From positions 2,418,001 through 2,482,000 of the forward strand of contig OZ241897.1 of the NCBI GenBank assembly GCA_965203535.1: a stretch of 64,000 nucleotides of DNA, given 5' to 3'. The position numbers and the translations under genes were made by a program. Origin of the DNA: JAJDTT01 sp022827025 (GTDB taxonomy: Bacteria > Acidobacteriota > UBA6911 > RPQK01 > JAJDTT01). How positions within the stretch are numbered: position 1 is the first letter of the stretch; every line of letters begins with the position of its first letter. Shown here piece by piece: positions 41,481-49,945 of this stretch. The notes beneath the pieces were generated by a model. That model made no database searches and was not told the DNA's origin. It saw nothing but the letters and a program-made list of their open reading frames with translations.

Positions 41481-42467
41481 GTGACTCACCTGCTGGAAGT
41501 AAAACGGTTGAGCGCCCGCTACTACACTCCCGGCGGCGTGGTTCGGGCCGTCGACTCCATCTCCTATTCTCTGGATCAGGGAGAGACCCTGGGACTGGTG
41601 GGCGAGAGCGGCTGCGGCAAGAGCGCCAGCGCCCTCTGCCTGCTCCGGCTTTTGCCCGACCCTCCCGGAAGGATCGTGGGAGGCGAGATCCTCTTCGACG
41701 GCCGGGACCTCCTCCAGCTCAGCGACCGGGAGATGCGCAAGGTCCGCTGGTCCGAGATCGCCATGGTCTTCCAGGATCCGCTGGCGTCCCTCAACCCCGT
41801 CCTGACCATCGGCTTCCAGATCCAGGAGGTATTGCGGCTGCATGAGGGGATGACCTACCGGCAGTCGCGGGACCGGGCCCGCGAGCTTCTGGGCCTGGTG
41901 GGAATCCCCGACCCGGAGAGGCGGCTGGACCAGTACAGCCACGAATACTCCGGAGGCATGCGGCAACGGGCCATGATCGCCATGGCCCTGGCGTGCAATC
42001 CACGCCTCCTGATCGCGGATGAACCGACGACCGCGCTGGACGTGACCCTCCAGGCCCAGATCGTGGATCTGGTCAAGGAACTGCAGCAGAAGCTGGGGAT
42101 GGCGGTGATCTGGATCAGCCACGACCTGGGGGTGATCGCCCGGCTGGCCCAGCGGGTGATGGTCATGTACGCCGGCGCCATCGTGGAGGAGGGCGACGTC
42201 CGGGCCCTCTACCATACCCCCGGGCATCCCTATACCAGGGGTTTGCTGCGGGCCACCCCCCACGCCGGGGCCGGGAGGGAGCGCCTGGCCTCCATTCCAG
42301 GGCAGCCGCCCGACCTGATCGAGGAGCTTCCGGGCTGTCCCTTCGCGCCGCGGTGCGAACACACCGTCCAGCGGTGCCGGCAGGAGGTCCCCGTTCTGGA
42401 GCCGGTGGGCCCGGCCCACCGGGTGTCCTGCTGGCAGAAGGACGGGTTGGCGGGAGGGGCCGGATGA
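41481..42467 (+). CDS. dppD: ABC transporter ATPase, DppD/OppD type
   Basis: 328 residues. Walker A GESGCGKSAS, Q-loop in AMVFQDPLASLNP, signature YSGGMRQRAMIA, Walker B LLIADEPTTALD and the switch His in WISHDLGVIARL. The C-terminal oligopeptide domain has the four-Cys pattern CPFAPRCEHTVQRC typical of DppD. The GTG start is chosen for GAGGA upstream and the promoter position; an ATG at 41427 would add 18 residues. Its last four bases (ATGA) overlap the start of dppF. Confidence 0.9.
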   Translation: MTHLLEVKRLSARYYTPGGVVRAVDSISYSLDQGETLGLVGESGCGKSASALCLLRLLPDPPGRIVGGEILFDGRDLLQLSDREMRKVRWSEIAMVFQDPLASLNPVLTIGFQIQEVLRLHEGMTYRQSRDRARELLGLVGIPDPERRLDQYSHEYSGGMRQRAMIAMALACNPRLLIADEPTTALDVTLQAQIVDLVKELQQKLGMAVIWISHDLGVIARLAQRVMVMYAGAIVEEGDVRALYHTPGHPYTRGLLRATPHAGAGRERLASIPGQPPDLIEELPGCPFAPRCEHTVQRCRQEVPVLEPVGPAHRVSCWQKDGLAGGAG

Positions 42468-43450
42468 CTGTCGCGGAAGCCCCGGAACTGGTGCGGGTGG
42501 AAGGACTCAAGCAATACTATCCGGTGAACCGGGGCGTCCTGTTTCGGCGCCAGGTGGGAGCGGTGCGCGCCGTCGACGGCATCTCATTCCTGATTCGGAG
42601 AGGGGAGACGCTGGGGCTGGTGGGAGAGAGCGGTTGCGGCAAGTCCAGCACCGGGCGAGCCATCCTGCAACTGCAGCGCCCCACCGCGGGCCGGGTTTTC
42701 CTGGACGGCGTGGAGTTGACCGGGATCAAAGGCCGGGCCCTGAGGCGCATGCGCCGCCGGATGCAGATGATTTTTCAGGATCCGTACGCCTCTCTGAACC
42801 CCCGGATGACGGCGGGACAGATCCTGTCCGAACCCTTGGAGATCCATCGACTGGCCCGGGGGCGCCGGAAGGAGAGGGTGCGGGAACTCATGGAACTGGT
42901 GGGACTCAACCCCGGCTACGCCGACCGCTACCCCCATGAGTTCTCCGGTGGCCAGCGCCAACGGATCGGTATCGCCCGGGCCCTGGCCCTGCAGCCCGAC
43001 TTCATCATCTGCGACGAGCCGGTTTCGGCTCTGGACGTCTCGATTCAGGCGCAGGTCATCAATCTTCTGGAGGATCTTCAGGAGCGGTTCGGGCTGACCT
43101 ACCTGTTCATCGCCCACGACCTGAGCATGGTCCGGCACATCAGCGACCGGGTCGCAGTCATGTACCTGGGCCGGATCGTGGAGTCGGCCAGCCGGGACGA
43201 CCTCTACGAAACCCCGCTGCACCCCTATACGCAGGCGCTCATCTCGGCGGTTCCCCTGCCCGACCCCGACCTGGAGGCCCGGCGCAGCAGGATCGTCCTG
43301 CAGGGAGATCCCCCCGACCCGGCAGACCCGCCGGCCGGCTGCAACTTCTGCACCCGGTGTCCGGTTGCCGTCGATCGATGCCACCATGAAGACCCCCCGC
43401 TACAGGAGGTTCGGCCGGGCCATTGGGCGGCCTGTCATTTGGTTGCATGA
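42464..43450 (+). CDS. dppF: ABC transporter ATPase, DppF/OppF type
   Basis: 328 residues. Walker A GESGCGKSSTGRAIL, Q-loop MIFQDPYASLNPRM, signature FSGGQRQRIGIA, Walker B FIICDEPVSALD, H-loop FIAHDLSMVRHIS. The C-terminal Cys-rich block is CNFCTRCPVAVDRC. It starts with GGRMTVAEAP-like context at ATG 42464, overlapping the dppD stop as ATGA. With DppD it energises the importer whose membrane and binding subunits are on the opposite strand. Confidence 0.92.
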   Translation: MTVAEAPELVRVEGLKQYYPVNRGVLFRRQVGAVRAVDGISFLIRRGETLGLVGESGCGKSSTGRAILQLQRPTAGRVFLDGVELTGIKGRALRRMRRRMQMIFQDPYASLNPRMTAGQILSEPLEIHRLARGRRKERVRELMELVGLNPGYADRYPHEFSGGQRQRIGIARALALQPDFIICDEPVSALDVSIQAQVINLLEDLQERFGLTYLFIAHDLSMVRHISDRVAVMYLGRIVESASRDDLYETPLHPYTQALISAVPLPDPDLEARRSRIVLQGDPPDPADPPAGCNFCTRCPVAVDRCHHEDPPLQEVRPGHWAACHLVA

Positions 43451-43475
43451 ACGTTCCATGAGGGAGACATACGTC

Positions 43476-44084
43476 ATGAAGAAACCGATCGGTCTTGCAA
43501 TTGTTCTGCTTTCGGCCTCCGTTTCCGCGCTCGGAGAGACGGAGCGGTCACAGGCGGAAACGGATGCCATCGCCACCATCCAGGAGAAAGGGGGGCTGGT
43601 GCTGGAAGTCGCCCAGAACGACTCCAGCCTCGACGTCGCCTTCCACCTGGCCTCGGAACCGGCAGCGGACGGAGATCTGGCGCCCCTGGAGCAGCTCACG
43701 AACGTGGTCAACCTGAACCTGCGCAAGGCGTCCATCACCGATGCCGGCCTGGCCCACGTGAAGGGGCTCAAGACTCTCCAGCGCCTCCACCTGGAAAAGA
43801 CCGCCGTCACCGACGCCGGCCTGGCGCAGCTCAAGGACCTGACCAACCTGGTCTACCTGAATCTGTACGAGACGGCGGTCAGCGACGCCGGGCTCCAGCA
43901 TCTGAAAGGCCTCCCCAAACTCCGGAAGTTGTTCCTCTGGAAGACCAAGGTGACCCCGGCCGGCGTGGACGCCTTGCGCCAGTCGCTACCCGAGCTGGAA
44001 GTCGTCCTGGGCCAGGAACTCGCTCCCGATCCTCCCGAGGAGAAGACCGGCGAGGAGGAGGAGGAGGAGAAGAAGGCGGACTGA
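43476..44084 (+). CDS. Secreted leucine-rich-repeat protein
   Basis: 202 residues. Signal peptide MKKPIGLAIVLLSASVSA, then a polar linker and four to five leucine-rich repeats of about 24 residues (NVVNLNLRKASITDAGLAHV, LQRLHLEKTAVTDAGLAQL, LVYLNLYETAVSDAGLQHL). The DAGL register is common in Planctomycetes and Acidobacteria LRR proteins. The acidic tail (EEKTGEEEEEEKKAD) looks disordered. GGGAG lies nine bases before the ATG. It follows dppF by 25 bases but is probably unrelated in function; likely a periplasmic or surface protein-binding scaffold. Confidence 0.75.
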   Translation: MKKPIGLAIVLLSASVSALGETERSQAETDAIATIQEKGGLVLEVAQNDSSLDVAFHLASEPAADGDLAPLEQLTNVVNLNLRKASITDAGLAHVKGLKTLQRLHLEKTAVTDAGLAQLKDLTNLVYLNLYETAVSDAGLQHLKGLPKLRKLFLWKTKVTPAGVDALRQSLPELEVVLGQELAPDPPEEKTGEEEEEEKKAD

Positions 44085-44086
44085 GA

Positions 44087-44851
44087 TCAGACGCAGCCGG
44101 GATACTCCCGGCCCCGCAGAAGCCGATAGCTCGGCATGGGAAGCGAAGGGTTCGTCCACCGGGAGCGGGCCGTCATGTAGTGCACGGCGAAACCCCGCCG
44201 GGAGTGGCTCGTCCGGTTGGGCCGGGAGCTGTGCAGCAGCAGGCTGTGATGAAATGAGCAGCTCCCCGCCGGCATGACCATGGGCACCTCGGACGCCAGG
44301 TCCATGGCGCTCGCCGGAACCTGCTTGTCGACGCGGTCCCCGATCTGCCAGGGTTGGCCGTGGTCCACGATTCCGCCGAGGTGGCTGCCCGGTATCACCC
44401 ACATGCTCCCGTTGGCCACGGTGACGTCATCCAGCGCCGACCAACAGGTGACCAGCGCCATGGGCTCGATGAAAAAATAAGCCGAATCCTGATGGTAGGG
44501 CTTCTCGACGCCCCCGGGCGGCTTCATGAAGAGCTGGCTTTCGAAGAGCTTCACGTCGGGACCGATCAGGTCCTCCACCATGTCCAGGATGACGCCGTTC
44601 CTGGCGTGGCCGAGAAAGACGGGATCGTTCTCGGCGCAATGGTCCAGCTTGCGAATCGTCTCGACACAACGGCGGCCGTTGGCCGTGGGTTCCAGCTCCA
44701 GGTTCCCCTCGGGAAAAGGGACTCGCCCCTCGGCGATGTCCTCCGTCCGCTGTTTCAGCGCCTCCACCTCATCCGGAGGGATGACGTTCTCCACGATCAG
44801 GTAGCCCTGATTTCGATATTGCGTGACTTGGGCCTCGGTCAGTCTCTTCAT
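44087..44851 (-). CDS. Phytanoyl-CoA dioxygenase family protein
   Basis: 254 residues. Double-stranded beta-helix Fe(II)/2-oxoglutarate oxygenase. The metal-binding HxD is in PYHQDSAYF (H120, D122), and the distal His lies in SFHHSLLLHSS (H201-H207 region). The 2-oxoglutarate Arg is probably in NRTSHSRRG. MKRLTEAQVTQYRNQGYLIV is the family N-terminus, so the ATG at 44849-44851 is confident although the ribosome-binding site is weak. Such enzymes hydroxylate small molecules (phytanoyl-CoA, ectoine, halogenation relatives). Substrate unknown. It ends three bases from the convergent LRR gene. Confidence 0.85.
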   Translation of the reverse strand: MKRLTEAQVTQYRNQGYLIVENVIPPDEVEALKQRTEDIAEGRVPFPEGNLELEPTANGRRCVETIRKLDHCAENDPVFLGHARNGVILDMVEDLIGPDVKLFESQLFMKPPGGVEKPYHQDSAYFFIEPMALVTCWSALDDVTVANGSMWVIPGSHLGGIVDHGQPWQIGDRVDKQVPASAMDLASEVPMVMPAGSCSFHHSLLLHSSRPNRTSHSRRGFAVHYMTARSRWTNPSLPMPSYRLLRGREYPGCV

Positions 44852-44904
44852 GCCGGGAAGTATAGCACCGGCGGGAAGCGGGGAAATGATGAGCCGCGAA
44901 AGGG

Positions 44905-45759
44905 CTACAGAAAGGGGTAGCCGTGGATTACGGACACGACGATGGAGAGGATGGTGAGGACGATGCAGACGGCGGCGGCGGCCAGGTGGTTCAGGCGCTC
45001 CGGTTTCATGGGGTCCAGCCAGCGAGCCAACAGGTAGCCTCCCAGGAATCCCCCCGCATGAGCCCAGTTGTCGATTCTCGGGAAGATGAATCCGAAGATC
45101 CCCAGGATAATGGCGTAGCCTCGGGCCTGACGGCTGAGGTGGCTGCCGATGCCGCGGCGGCCGGAGTAGACCAGCGCCCCCAGAAGACCGAATATGGCCG
45201 CGGAGGAGCCGACCGACAACATGGCTCCCCGAAGTGGTCCGGGCAGGAAGGGTAGAAACATCCCGGTCAGGGAACTCAAGCCGAACCCGGCCGCGGTGGC
45301 CACGGTGTAGATGAGGATCATCCGGCCGGCGCCGTAGATCTCCGCGGTGGCCGGCGCCAGTTGGCGCACCCACATCAAGTTGAATCCGATATGCAGCAAG
45401 CCGCCGTGCAACCAACCGGCACTGAGCAGGGTCCACCAGCGGTCGTATTGGAACACGGGCACGGCGCCGCTGGCTCCGAACAGGAACAGGCCGTGCCGGC
45501 CGGGAGACAACAGCGAGAACATGCCTCCACCCCGCGTCTCCCCGGAACCCACGACCAGGGTCGCGATATACAGGAAGATGCAGCCCACCGTCACCAGGCG
45601 GAGGAAACCGAAGTCGTCCCCCAGAATCCGCACCACGGGCGCAAATCCCCACAGGCCCGGGTTCTTGCACCCGCACTCGTAGCATTCGGAGTCGTTGACT
45701 CCGACCAACAGGCCGCAGGATCGGCACACTACCGAGCCGGTCGTCTGTCGTCTGAACAC
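44905..45759 (-). CDS. Rhomboid intramembrane serine protease with N-terminal zinc ribbon
   Basis: 284 residues. Cys12-Cys15 and Cys26-Cys29 form a zinc-ribbon-like head. About seven membrane helices follow, with the rhomboid core: WLHGGLLHIGFNLMW (conserved His/Asn helix), the GxS active site SVGSSAAIFG (S186 as nucleophile) and the catalytic His H234 in NWAHAGGFLGG. It cuts transmembrane substrates in the inner membrane. The GSSA sequence replaces the common GASG, a variation seen in active rhomboids. Transcribed on the minus strand upstream of the PhyH-like gene, 53 bases apart. Confidence 0.9.
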   Translation of the reverse strand: MFRRQTTGSVVCRSCGLLVGVNDSECYECGCKNPGLWGFAPVVRILGDDFGFLRLVTVGCIFLYIATLVVGSGETRGGGMFSLLSPGRHGLFLFGASGAVPVFQYDRWWTLLSAGWLHGGLLHIGFNLMWVRQLAPATAEIYGAGRMILIYTVATAAGFGLSSLTGMFLPFLPGPLRGAMLSVGSSAAIFGLLGALVYSGRRGIGSHLSRQARGYAIILGIFGFIFPRIDNWAHAGGFLGGYLLARWLDPMKPERLNHLAAAAVCIVLTILSIVVSVIHGYPFL

Positions 45760-45811
45760 GATCGTACTCCCTCTCCAGACCTCAGCGGGAGGTTCCGTGC
45801 CCAGTGTACCA

Positions 45812-45886
45812 GCAAGAGGGCGCCCGCAACGGGCAAGAGGTCACCCAAAAGGGGCAAGAGGGCGCCCACAAGGGGCGCCCCTACGG
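45812..45886. repeat. GC-rich degenerate repeat units at a gene end
   Basis: Three units of about 21 bases beginning GCAAGAGG (45812, 45833, 45854). The last continues into the palindrome AGGGGCGCCCCTA, which contains the stop codon of the gene at 45881-46960. The same units and the same palindrome at a stop codon occur at 59532-59689. Confidence 0.65.
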
Positions 45887-46960
45887 CCGGAGAGCGAATT
45901 GGAACCGGTCCGGGTCGAAGGAATCGGAATGCGCACGGTCCAGGAATTTTCGGGCGGCGCGGCGGCCGACTTCCCAACTGACTCCCATGCCGTGTCCCCC
46001 CAGGGCGGCGACCCAGAAAAAATTCTCCAGCGCCGGGTCCCAACCGATGACGAAGGAGGTGTCGGACGCCTTGGTGCGAAAGCAGGACCAGACCCGCTCC
46101 TGGACGGCGTCTCTCAGATGGGGCAGCTTGGACCAGCAGAGCTGGGCCAGCGCCTCGGTCATGTCCGCGTCCACGGTGGGTTCCAGGCTCTCGGTCTCGC
46201 CCTCGTCGCAGACGCTGATGAGGAGTCCGTCCGACTCGGGTCTGAAATAAAAATTGTCCGCCAGATTCCAGACGATGGGCCAATGGAGATTCACACCGGG
46301 GACACGTCCCAGGACGAAAAGATGACGCTTCAATGGAAGCATGGGGACCCGCGACGCGCCGGCGAGGCGGCTGACCAGGGGCGCCCAGGCGCCGGCGGCG
46401 TTGACCAGCCGGCGGGCCGTGATCTCTCCCTGTGTGGTATCGAGCCGGAACGGCCCCGTTCCCCGGCAGCCTCGCAGGCGGCAGTCGAAGAGGAAGGAGA
46501 CGCCCCGTTCACGGCCGCCGGCAAGGTAGAGCTGCAGCAGGGCGGAAATGTCCATGATGCCGTCGGCGGGAGTCCAGAGGGCGCCGCCGAAATCGTGGCC
46601 GTCCAGCAACGGGACTTTCCGGCGGGCTTCTTGCGGACTCAGGAGATACGAGTCGATCAAGCCGGGTTCCCGCATGGCCTCCAACCGTTTCGCCGGTCCC
46701 AGCAGCAACGACCCGACCTGGCGAAAGCCCAGCTCCGACTCGTACTCGTCGTATGCCCGGCGGCTGGCGGCGGCGGCCCGGCGGATGTCCTCCCGCTCCT
46801 CATGCTGCCGCACCATGGCCGCATTCCGGCCCGAGGCGTGGAAGCCGGGCACCGATTCCTGATCGATCACCAGGATCGATCCCGGGAATGACCGGCTCAG
46901 GTGAAACGCGGTGGAGGCGCCGGCAAAACCCGCGCCCACGATGAGGACGTCGACCTGCAT
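45881..46960 (-). CDS. FAD-dependent oxidoreductase, DadA/glycine-oxidase type
   Basis: 359 residues. The N-terminal dinucleotide-binding fold VDVLIVGAGFAGASTAFHLS and the acidic residue ending strand 2 (LVIDQE) bind FAD. The central substrate domain is of DAO type, with NAAGAWAPLV and the C-terminal FAD contact FWVAALGGHGMGVSWEVGRRA. Oxidises an amine, probably an amino acid or N-methyl compound, to an imine. It stands alone, with repeats on both sides. A 280-base repeat-rich space separates it from the divergent cysH. Confidence 0.85.
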   Translation of the reverse strand: MQVDVLIVGAGFAGASTAFHLSRSFPGSILVIDQESVPGFHASGRNAAMVRQHEEREDIRRAAAASRRAYDEYESELGFRQVGSLLLGPAKRLEAMREPGLIDSYLLSPQEARRKVPLLDGHDFGGALWTPADGIMDISALLQLYLAGGRERGVSFLFDCRLRGCRGTGPFRLDTTQGEITARRLVNAAGAWAPLVSRLAGASRVPMLPLKRHLFVLGRVPGVNLHWPIVWNLADNFYFRPESDGLLISVCDEGETESLEPTVDADMTEALAQLCWSKLPHLRDAVQERVWSCFRTKASDTSFVIGWDPALENFFWVAALGGHGMGVSWEVGRRAARKFLDRAHSDSFDPDRFQFALRP

Positions 46961-47003
46961 CCGGAAAACCGTATCGGTTCTCGTGGGGAGAGATCAACAG
47001 GAG

Positions 47004-47175
47004 CGGCGTGTTTCCAATCGCGAAGGAGCGGCGATTTCCAATCGCCGGCAGGAGAGGCGGTTTCCAGCCGCCGACCAGGGGGGGTTACGGGGGACGGTAG
47101 TCCCCCCTTTACACCGCTTCTTTCGGGGCGACTAGAAATCGCCCCTCCCGTGGGCGATTGGAAATCGCCCCTCCA
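47004..47175. repeat. Cluster of arm-variable hairpins
   Basis: Six short palindromes: 47004-47022 (imperfect), 47030-47046 (GGCGA/TCGCC), 47056-47072 (GGCGG/CCGCC), 47089-47106 (GGGGAC/GTCCCC), 47125-47145 (GGGGCGA/TCGCCCC) and 47152-47170 (GGGCGA/TCGCCC). All but one (47089-47106) have a loop reading TTTCC or its complement GAAA. This is the only cluster that lies between two divergent genes. Confidence 0.8.
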
Positions 47176-47184
47176 TTTTCTTTC

Positions 47185-47214
47185 TTGACAACTCCGATCG
47201 GAATACTAGATAAT
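47185..47214 (+). promoter_or_regulatory. Sigma-70-type promoter of the sulfate-activation genes
   Basis: TTGACA (47185-47190), an 18-base spacer and GATAAT (47209-47214) lie 27 bases before the cysH start codon. The spacer includes the palindrome CGATCG, a possible operator, but no known regulator site is recognised. Confidence 0.7.
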
Positions 47215-47240
47215 GCGCCGCGTCGTCGGAAGAGACGGTT

Positions 47241-47969
47241 ATGGAGACTCAAATTCAACCCAATATCACGCCCCTGCCGGCTCCGGCTGAGATGATGCCA
47301 GCCGAGGAACTGGTGGCCTGGGCGTTGGATCAGTGGCACCCCCGGATCGCCGTCTGCACCAGTTTCCAGGCCGAAGGAATGGTCATCCTGGATCTTTGCT
47401 GGCGCTACCGCAAGGATATCCGGGTCATGACCATCGATACGGGACGGCTCCCGGCCGAAACTTACGAAATGATGGATCTCGTCCGGGACCACTATGGAAT
47501 CCGGCCCGAGGTCTTCTTTCCTCACGCCGAGAGCGTGGAGACCATGGTGGGAGAATCCGGGATGAACCTCTTCTACCGATCCCGGGAAGAGCGGGAGCGT
47601 TGCTGCCACGTACGAAAGGTGGAACCGTTGACACGGATGCTTCAGCCTCTCGACGCCTGGATGGTCGGCTTGAGGAGAGGTCAGTCTGCGAACCGCGCGG
47701 GCGTCTGCAAGCTGGAGACCGACTGGGAGCACGGCTCCAAGATCAAGCTGAGCCCGCTGGCGGATTGGACCCACGAGCAGGTCTGGGACTATATCCGGCG
47801 GAACCGGGTTCCGTATCATCCCTTGTACGACCAGGGTTACGGAAGCATCGGCTGTGCCCCCTGCACTCGAGCTCTGCGCCCCGGCGAGCACCCGCGCGCC
47901 GGGCGTTGGTGGTGGGAAAACGGAAGCGCCCGGGAATGCGGGATCCACTGCCTTCGAAAAGCCGACTGA
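47241..47969 (+). CDS. cysH: Adenylyl-sulfate (APS) reductase, assimilatory
   Basis: 242 residues. PAPS-reductase fold with the PP-loop-like start FQAEGMVILDL and the paired cysteines C121-C122 plus C205/C208 (GCAPC) that bind a 4Fe-4S cluster. This marks the APS-using bacterial type rather than the E. coli PAPS type. The catalytic Cys is C233 in ECGIHC. It reduces APS to sulfite with thioredoxin. It has a clear sigma-70 promoter and is 28 bases upstream of sat-cysC in one operon. Sulfite reductase genes are not in the window. Confidence 0.92.
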   Translation: METQIQPNITPLPAPAEMMPAEELVAWALDQWHPRIAVCTSFQAEGMVILDLCWRYRKDIRVMTIDTGRLPAETYEMMDLVRDHYGIRPEVFFPHAESVETMVGESGMNLFYRSREERERCCHVRKVEPLTRMLQPLDAWMVGLRRGQSANRAGVCKLETDWEHGSKIKLSPLADWTHEQVWDYIRRNRVPYHPLYDQGYGSIGCAPCTRALRPGEHPRAGRWWWENGSARECGIHCLRKAD

Positions 47970-47997
47970 TCGCGAACCCTCCGTTCGGAAACCCTTG

Positions 47998-49758
47998 ATG
48001 AGCACCATGCCGCCCTTCGAGGCGCCGGCGCGCGACTCCAGCCCGAAAAACAGACTGATCTCCCCCTGGGGAGGTCGACTCGTGGATCTCGTGGCGAGTC
48101 CGGAAGAGTCCGAAGAACTCCGGGCACGAGCCTCCTATCTCCCCTCGCTTCAAATCTCCCGGCGGAGTGCGCTGGACCTGGAACTCATGGCGTCCGGGGC
48201 CTTCTCCCCTCTGACCCGTTTCATGAGCCGAGCCGACCACGAGCGGGTGGTGGGGGAGATGCGGCTGGAGGCGGACACCCTCTTTCCCGTTCCCGTCGTA
48301 CTTCCCGCCGCCGCCTCTCCGGAGCTTCGGCTGGATACCGAGATCGCGCTCCGGGACGGCAGGAACGACCTGCTGGCCGTCATGACGGTGGAGGAAATCT
48401 ACGAGTGGGACGTCCGGGAGACGGCCCGCGAAGTACTCGGCACTCTGGACATGCGGCACCCTCTGGTCGCCGAAATGCATGGCTGGGGCGAAGTCAACCT
48501 GTCGGGGCGGCTCAAGGTGCTGCCTCCCCCCCGCCGGCCCGATTTCGCCGAGTTGCGGCTGACCCCGGGTCAGACCCGTTCCCGCTTGGCGGAGATGGAT
48601 TTCCCCAACGTGGTCGCCTTTCAGACCCGGAACCCGCTCCACCGGGCGCATGAGGAGCTGACCCGCCGGGCCATGAAGGAGACCGGAGGCGCTCTGCTGC
48701 TGCATCCCGTCGTGGGCATGACCCGTCCCGGCGACGTGGATCACTACACGCGGGTGCGCACCTACAGGGTCCTGGCCCGCAACTACTACGACTCCCGCCG
48801 GGTGCTCTTGAGTCTTCTCCCCCTGGCCATGAGGATGGCCGGTCCCCGGGAGGCCCTCTGGCACGCCCTGATTCGAAGAAATCATGGAGCCAACGCTCTG
48901 ATCGTCGGCCGGGACCACGCCAGTCCGGGAACGGGACGGGGCGGCCTTCCGTTTTACGAGCCTTACGAGGCGCAGGAACTGGTGCGGCGCTTCAGCGCCG
49001 AGACGGGAGTGAAGATGATTCCCTTCCGGCAACTGGTCTACCTGCCGGACGAGGACCGGTACGAAGAGGCCGGCCGCGGGCACGACGCGACTCGGACCGC
49101 GTCCATCTCGGGGTCCCAGGTGCGGGACGACTATCTGCGTAAAGGAAGGGACCTGCCCCGCTGGTTCACGCGGCCCGAAGTGGCGGACATTCTGGCGGAA
49201 GCCTACCCGCCGCGCCACCACCAGGGAATCTGTATCTGGTTGACCGGCCTGAGCGGCTCCGGAAAGTCGACGACGGCCCAGGTCCTCACCGTTCTCCTCC
49301 AGGAGCATGGAAGGAAGATCACGGTTCTGGACGGCGACGTGGTCCGGACCCATCTCTCCAGGGGACTGGGCTTCAGCAAGGAGGACCGGGACACCAACAT
49401 TCTCCGGATCGGCTTCGTGGCGTCCCAGATCGTCCGGCATGGCGGCACGGTGATCTGCGCCGCGGTGAGTCCGTACCGGGAGACCCGAAACCAGGTCCGG
49501 TCCATGGTGGGAAGCGGCCACTTCGTGGAAGTGTTCGTGGACACCCCCCTCGAGGTCTGCGAGGAGCGGGACGCCAAGGGCATGTACGCGAAGGCGCGGC
49601 GCGGGGAAATCCGCGGTTTCACCGGCATCGACGACCCCTACGAGTCTCCCCGGGACCCGGAGATCATCCTGGACACGGTGAGCCATTCTCCCCAGGAAAA
49701 TGCTCAGGAAATAGTGGACCACCTGTTGCGGCGGGGCTTCGTCCGGCCGGCGGAGTGA
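47998..49758 (+). CDS. sat-cysC: Bifunctional ATP sulfurylase/APS kinase
   Basis: 586 residues. Residues 20-400 are ATP sulfurylase: QTRNPLHRAHE (209-219) with the HxxH nucleotide site, and GRDHASPG (304-311). Residues 408-586 are APS kinase: P-loop GLSGSGKST (417-425), LDGDVVRTHLSRGLGF and YAKARRGEIRGFTGIDDPYE. It makes APS from sulfate and ATP and can phosphorylate it to PAPS. Since the adjacent CysH uses APS, the kinase half may serve sulfotransferases or relieve product inhibition. ATG 47998 matches the family N-terminus; a longer frame overlaps cysH. Confidence 0.92.
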   Translation: MSTMPPFEAPARDSSPKNRLISPWGGRLVDLVASPEESEELRARASYLPSLQISRRSALDLELMASGAFSPLTRFMSRADHERVVGEMRLEADTLFPVPVVLPAAASPELRLDTEIALRDGRNDLLAVMTVEEIYEWDVRETAREVLGTLDMRHPLVAEMHGWGEVNLSGRLKVLPPPRRPDFAELRLTPGQTRSRLAEMDFPNVVAFQTRNPLHRAHEELTRRAMKETGGALLLHPVVGMTRPGDVDHYTRVRTYRVLARNYYDSRRVLLSLLPLAMRMAGPREALWHALIRRNHGANALIVGRDHASPGTGRGGLPFYEPYEAQELVRRFSAETGVKMIPFRQLVYLPDEDRYEEAGRGHDATRTASISGSQVRDDYLRKGRDLPRWFTRPEVADILAEAYPPRHHQGICIWLTGLSGSGKSTTAQVLTVLLQEHGRKITVLDGDVVRTHLSRGLGFSKEDRDTNILRIGFVASQIVRHGGTVICAAVSPYRETRNQVRSMVGSGHFVEVFVDTPLEVCEERDAKGMYAKARRGEIRGFTGIDDPYESPRDPEIILDTVSHSPQENAQEIVDHLLRRGFVRPAE

Positions 49759-49945
49759 GGCCGCGACTGGAACCGTCGCGGCGTGACTCCGAGCAGTCTA
49801 TACTTGCCGATGTCGAGGTGAGCGACGACTTCGCCGGCGAGCCGCTGCATTCTACGGGCGCTCCCGACCAGCATGAGCCGACCTTCGACCATACCGCTAA
49901 CCAGTTCAACCCGCTGCCGTAACTGGAGTCGGCGGAGGCTTGACC

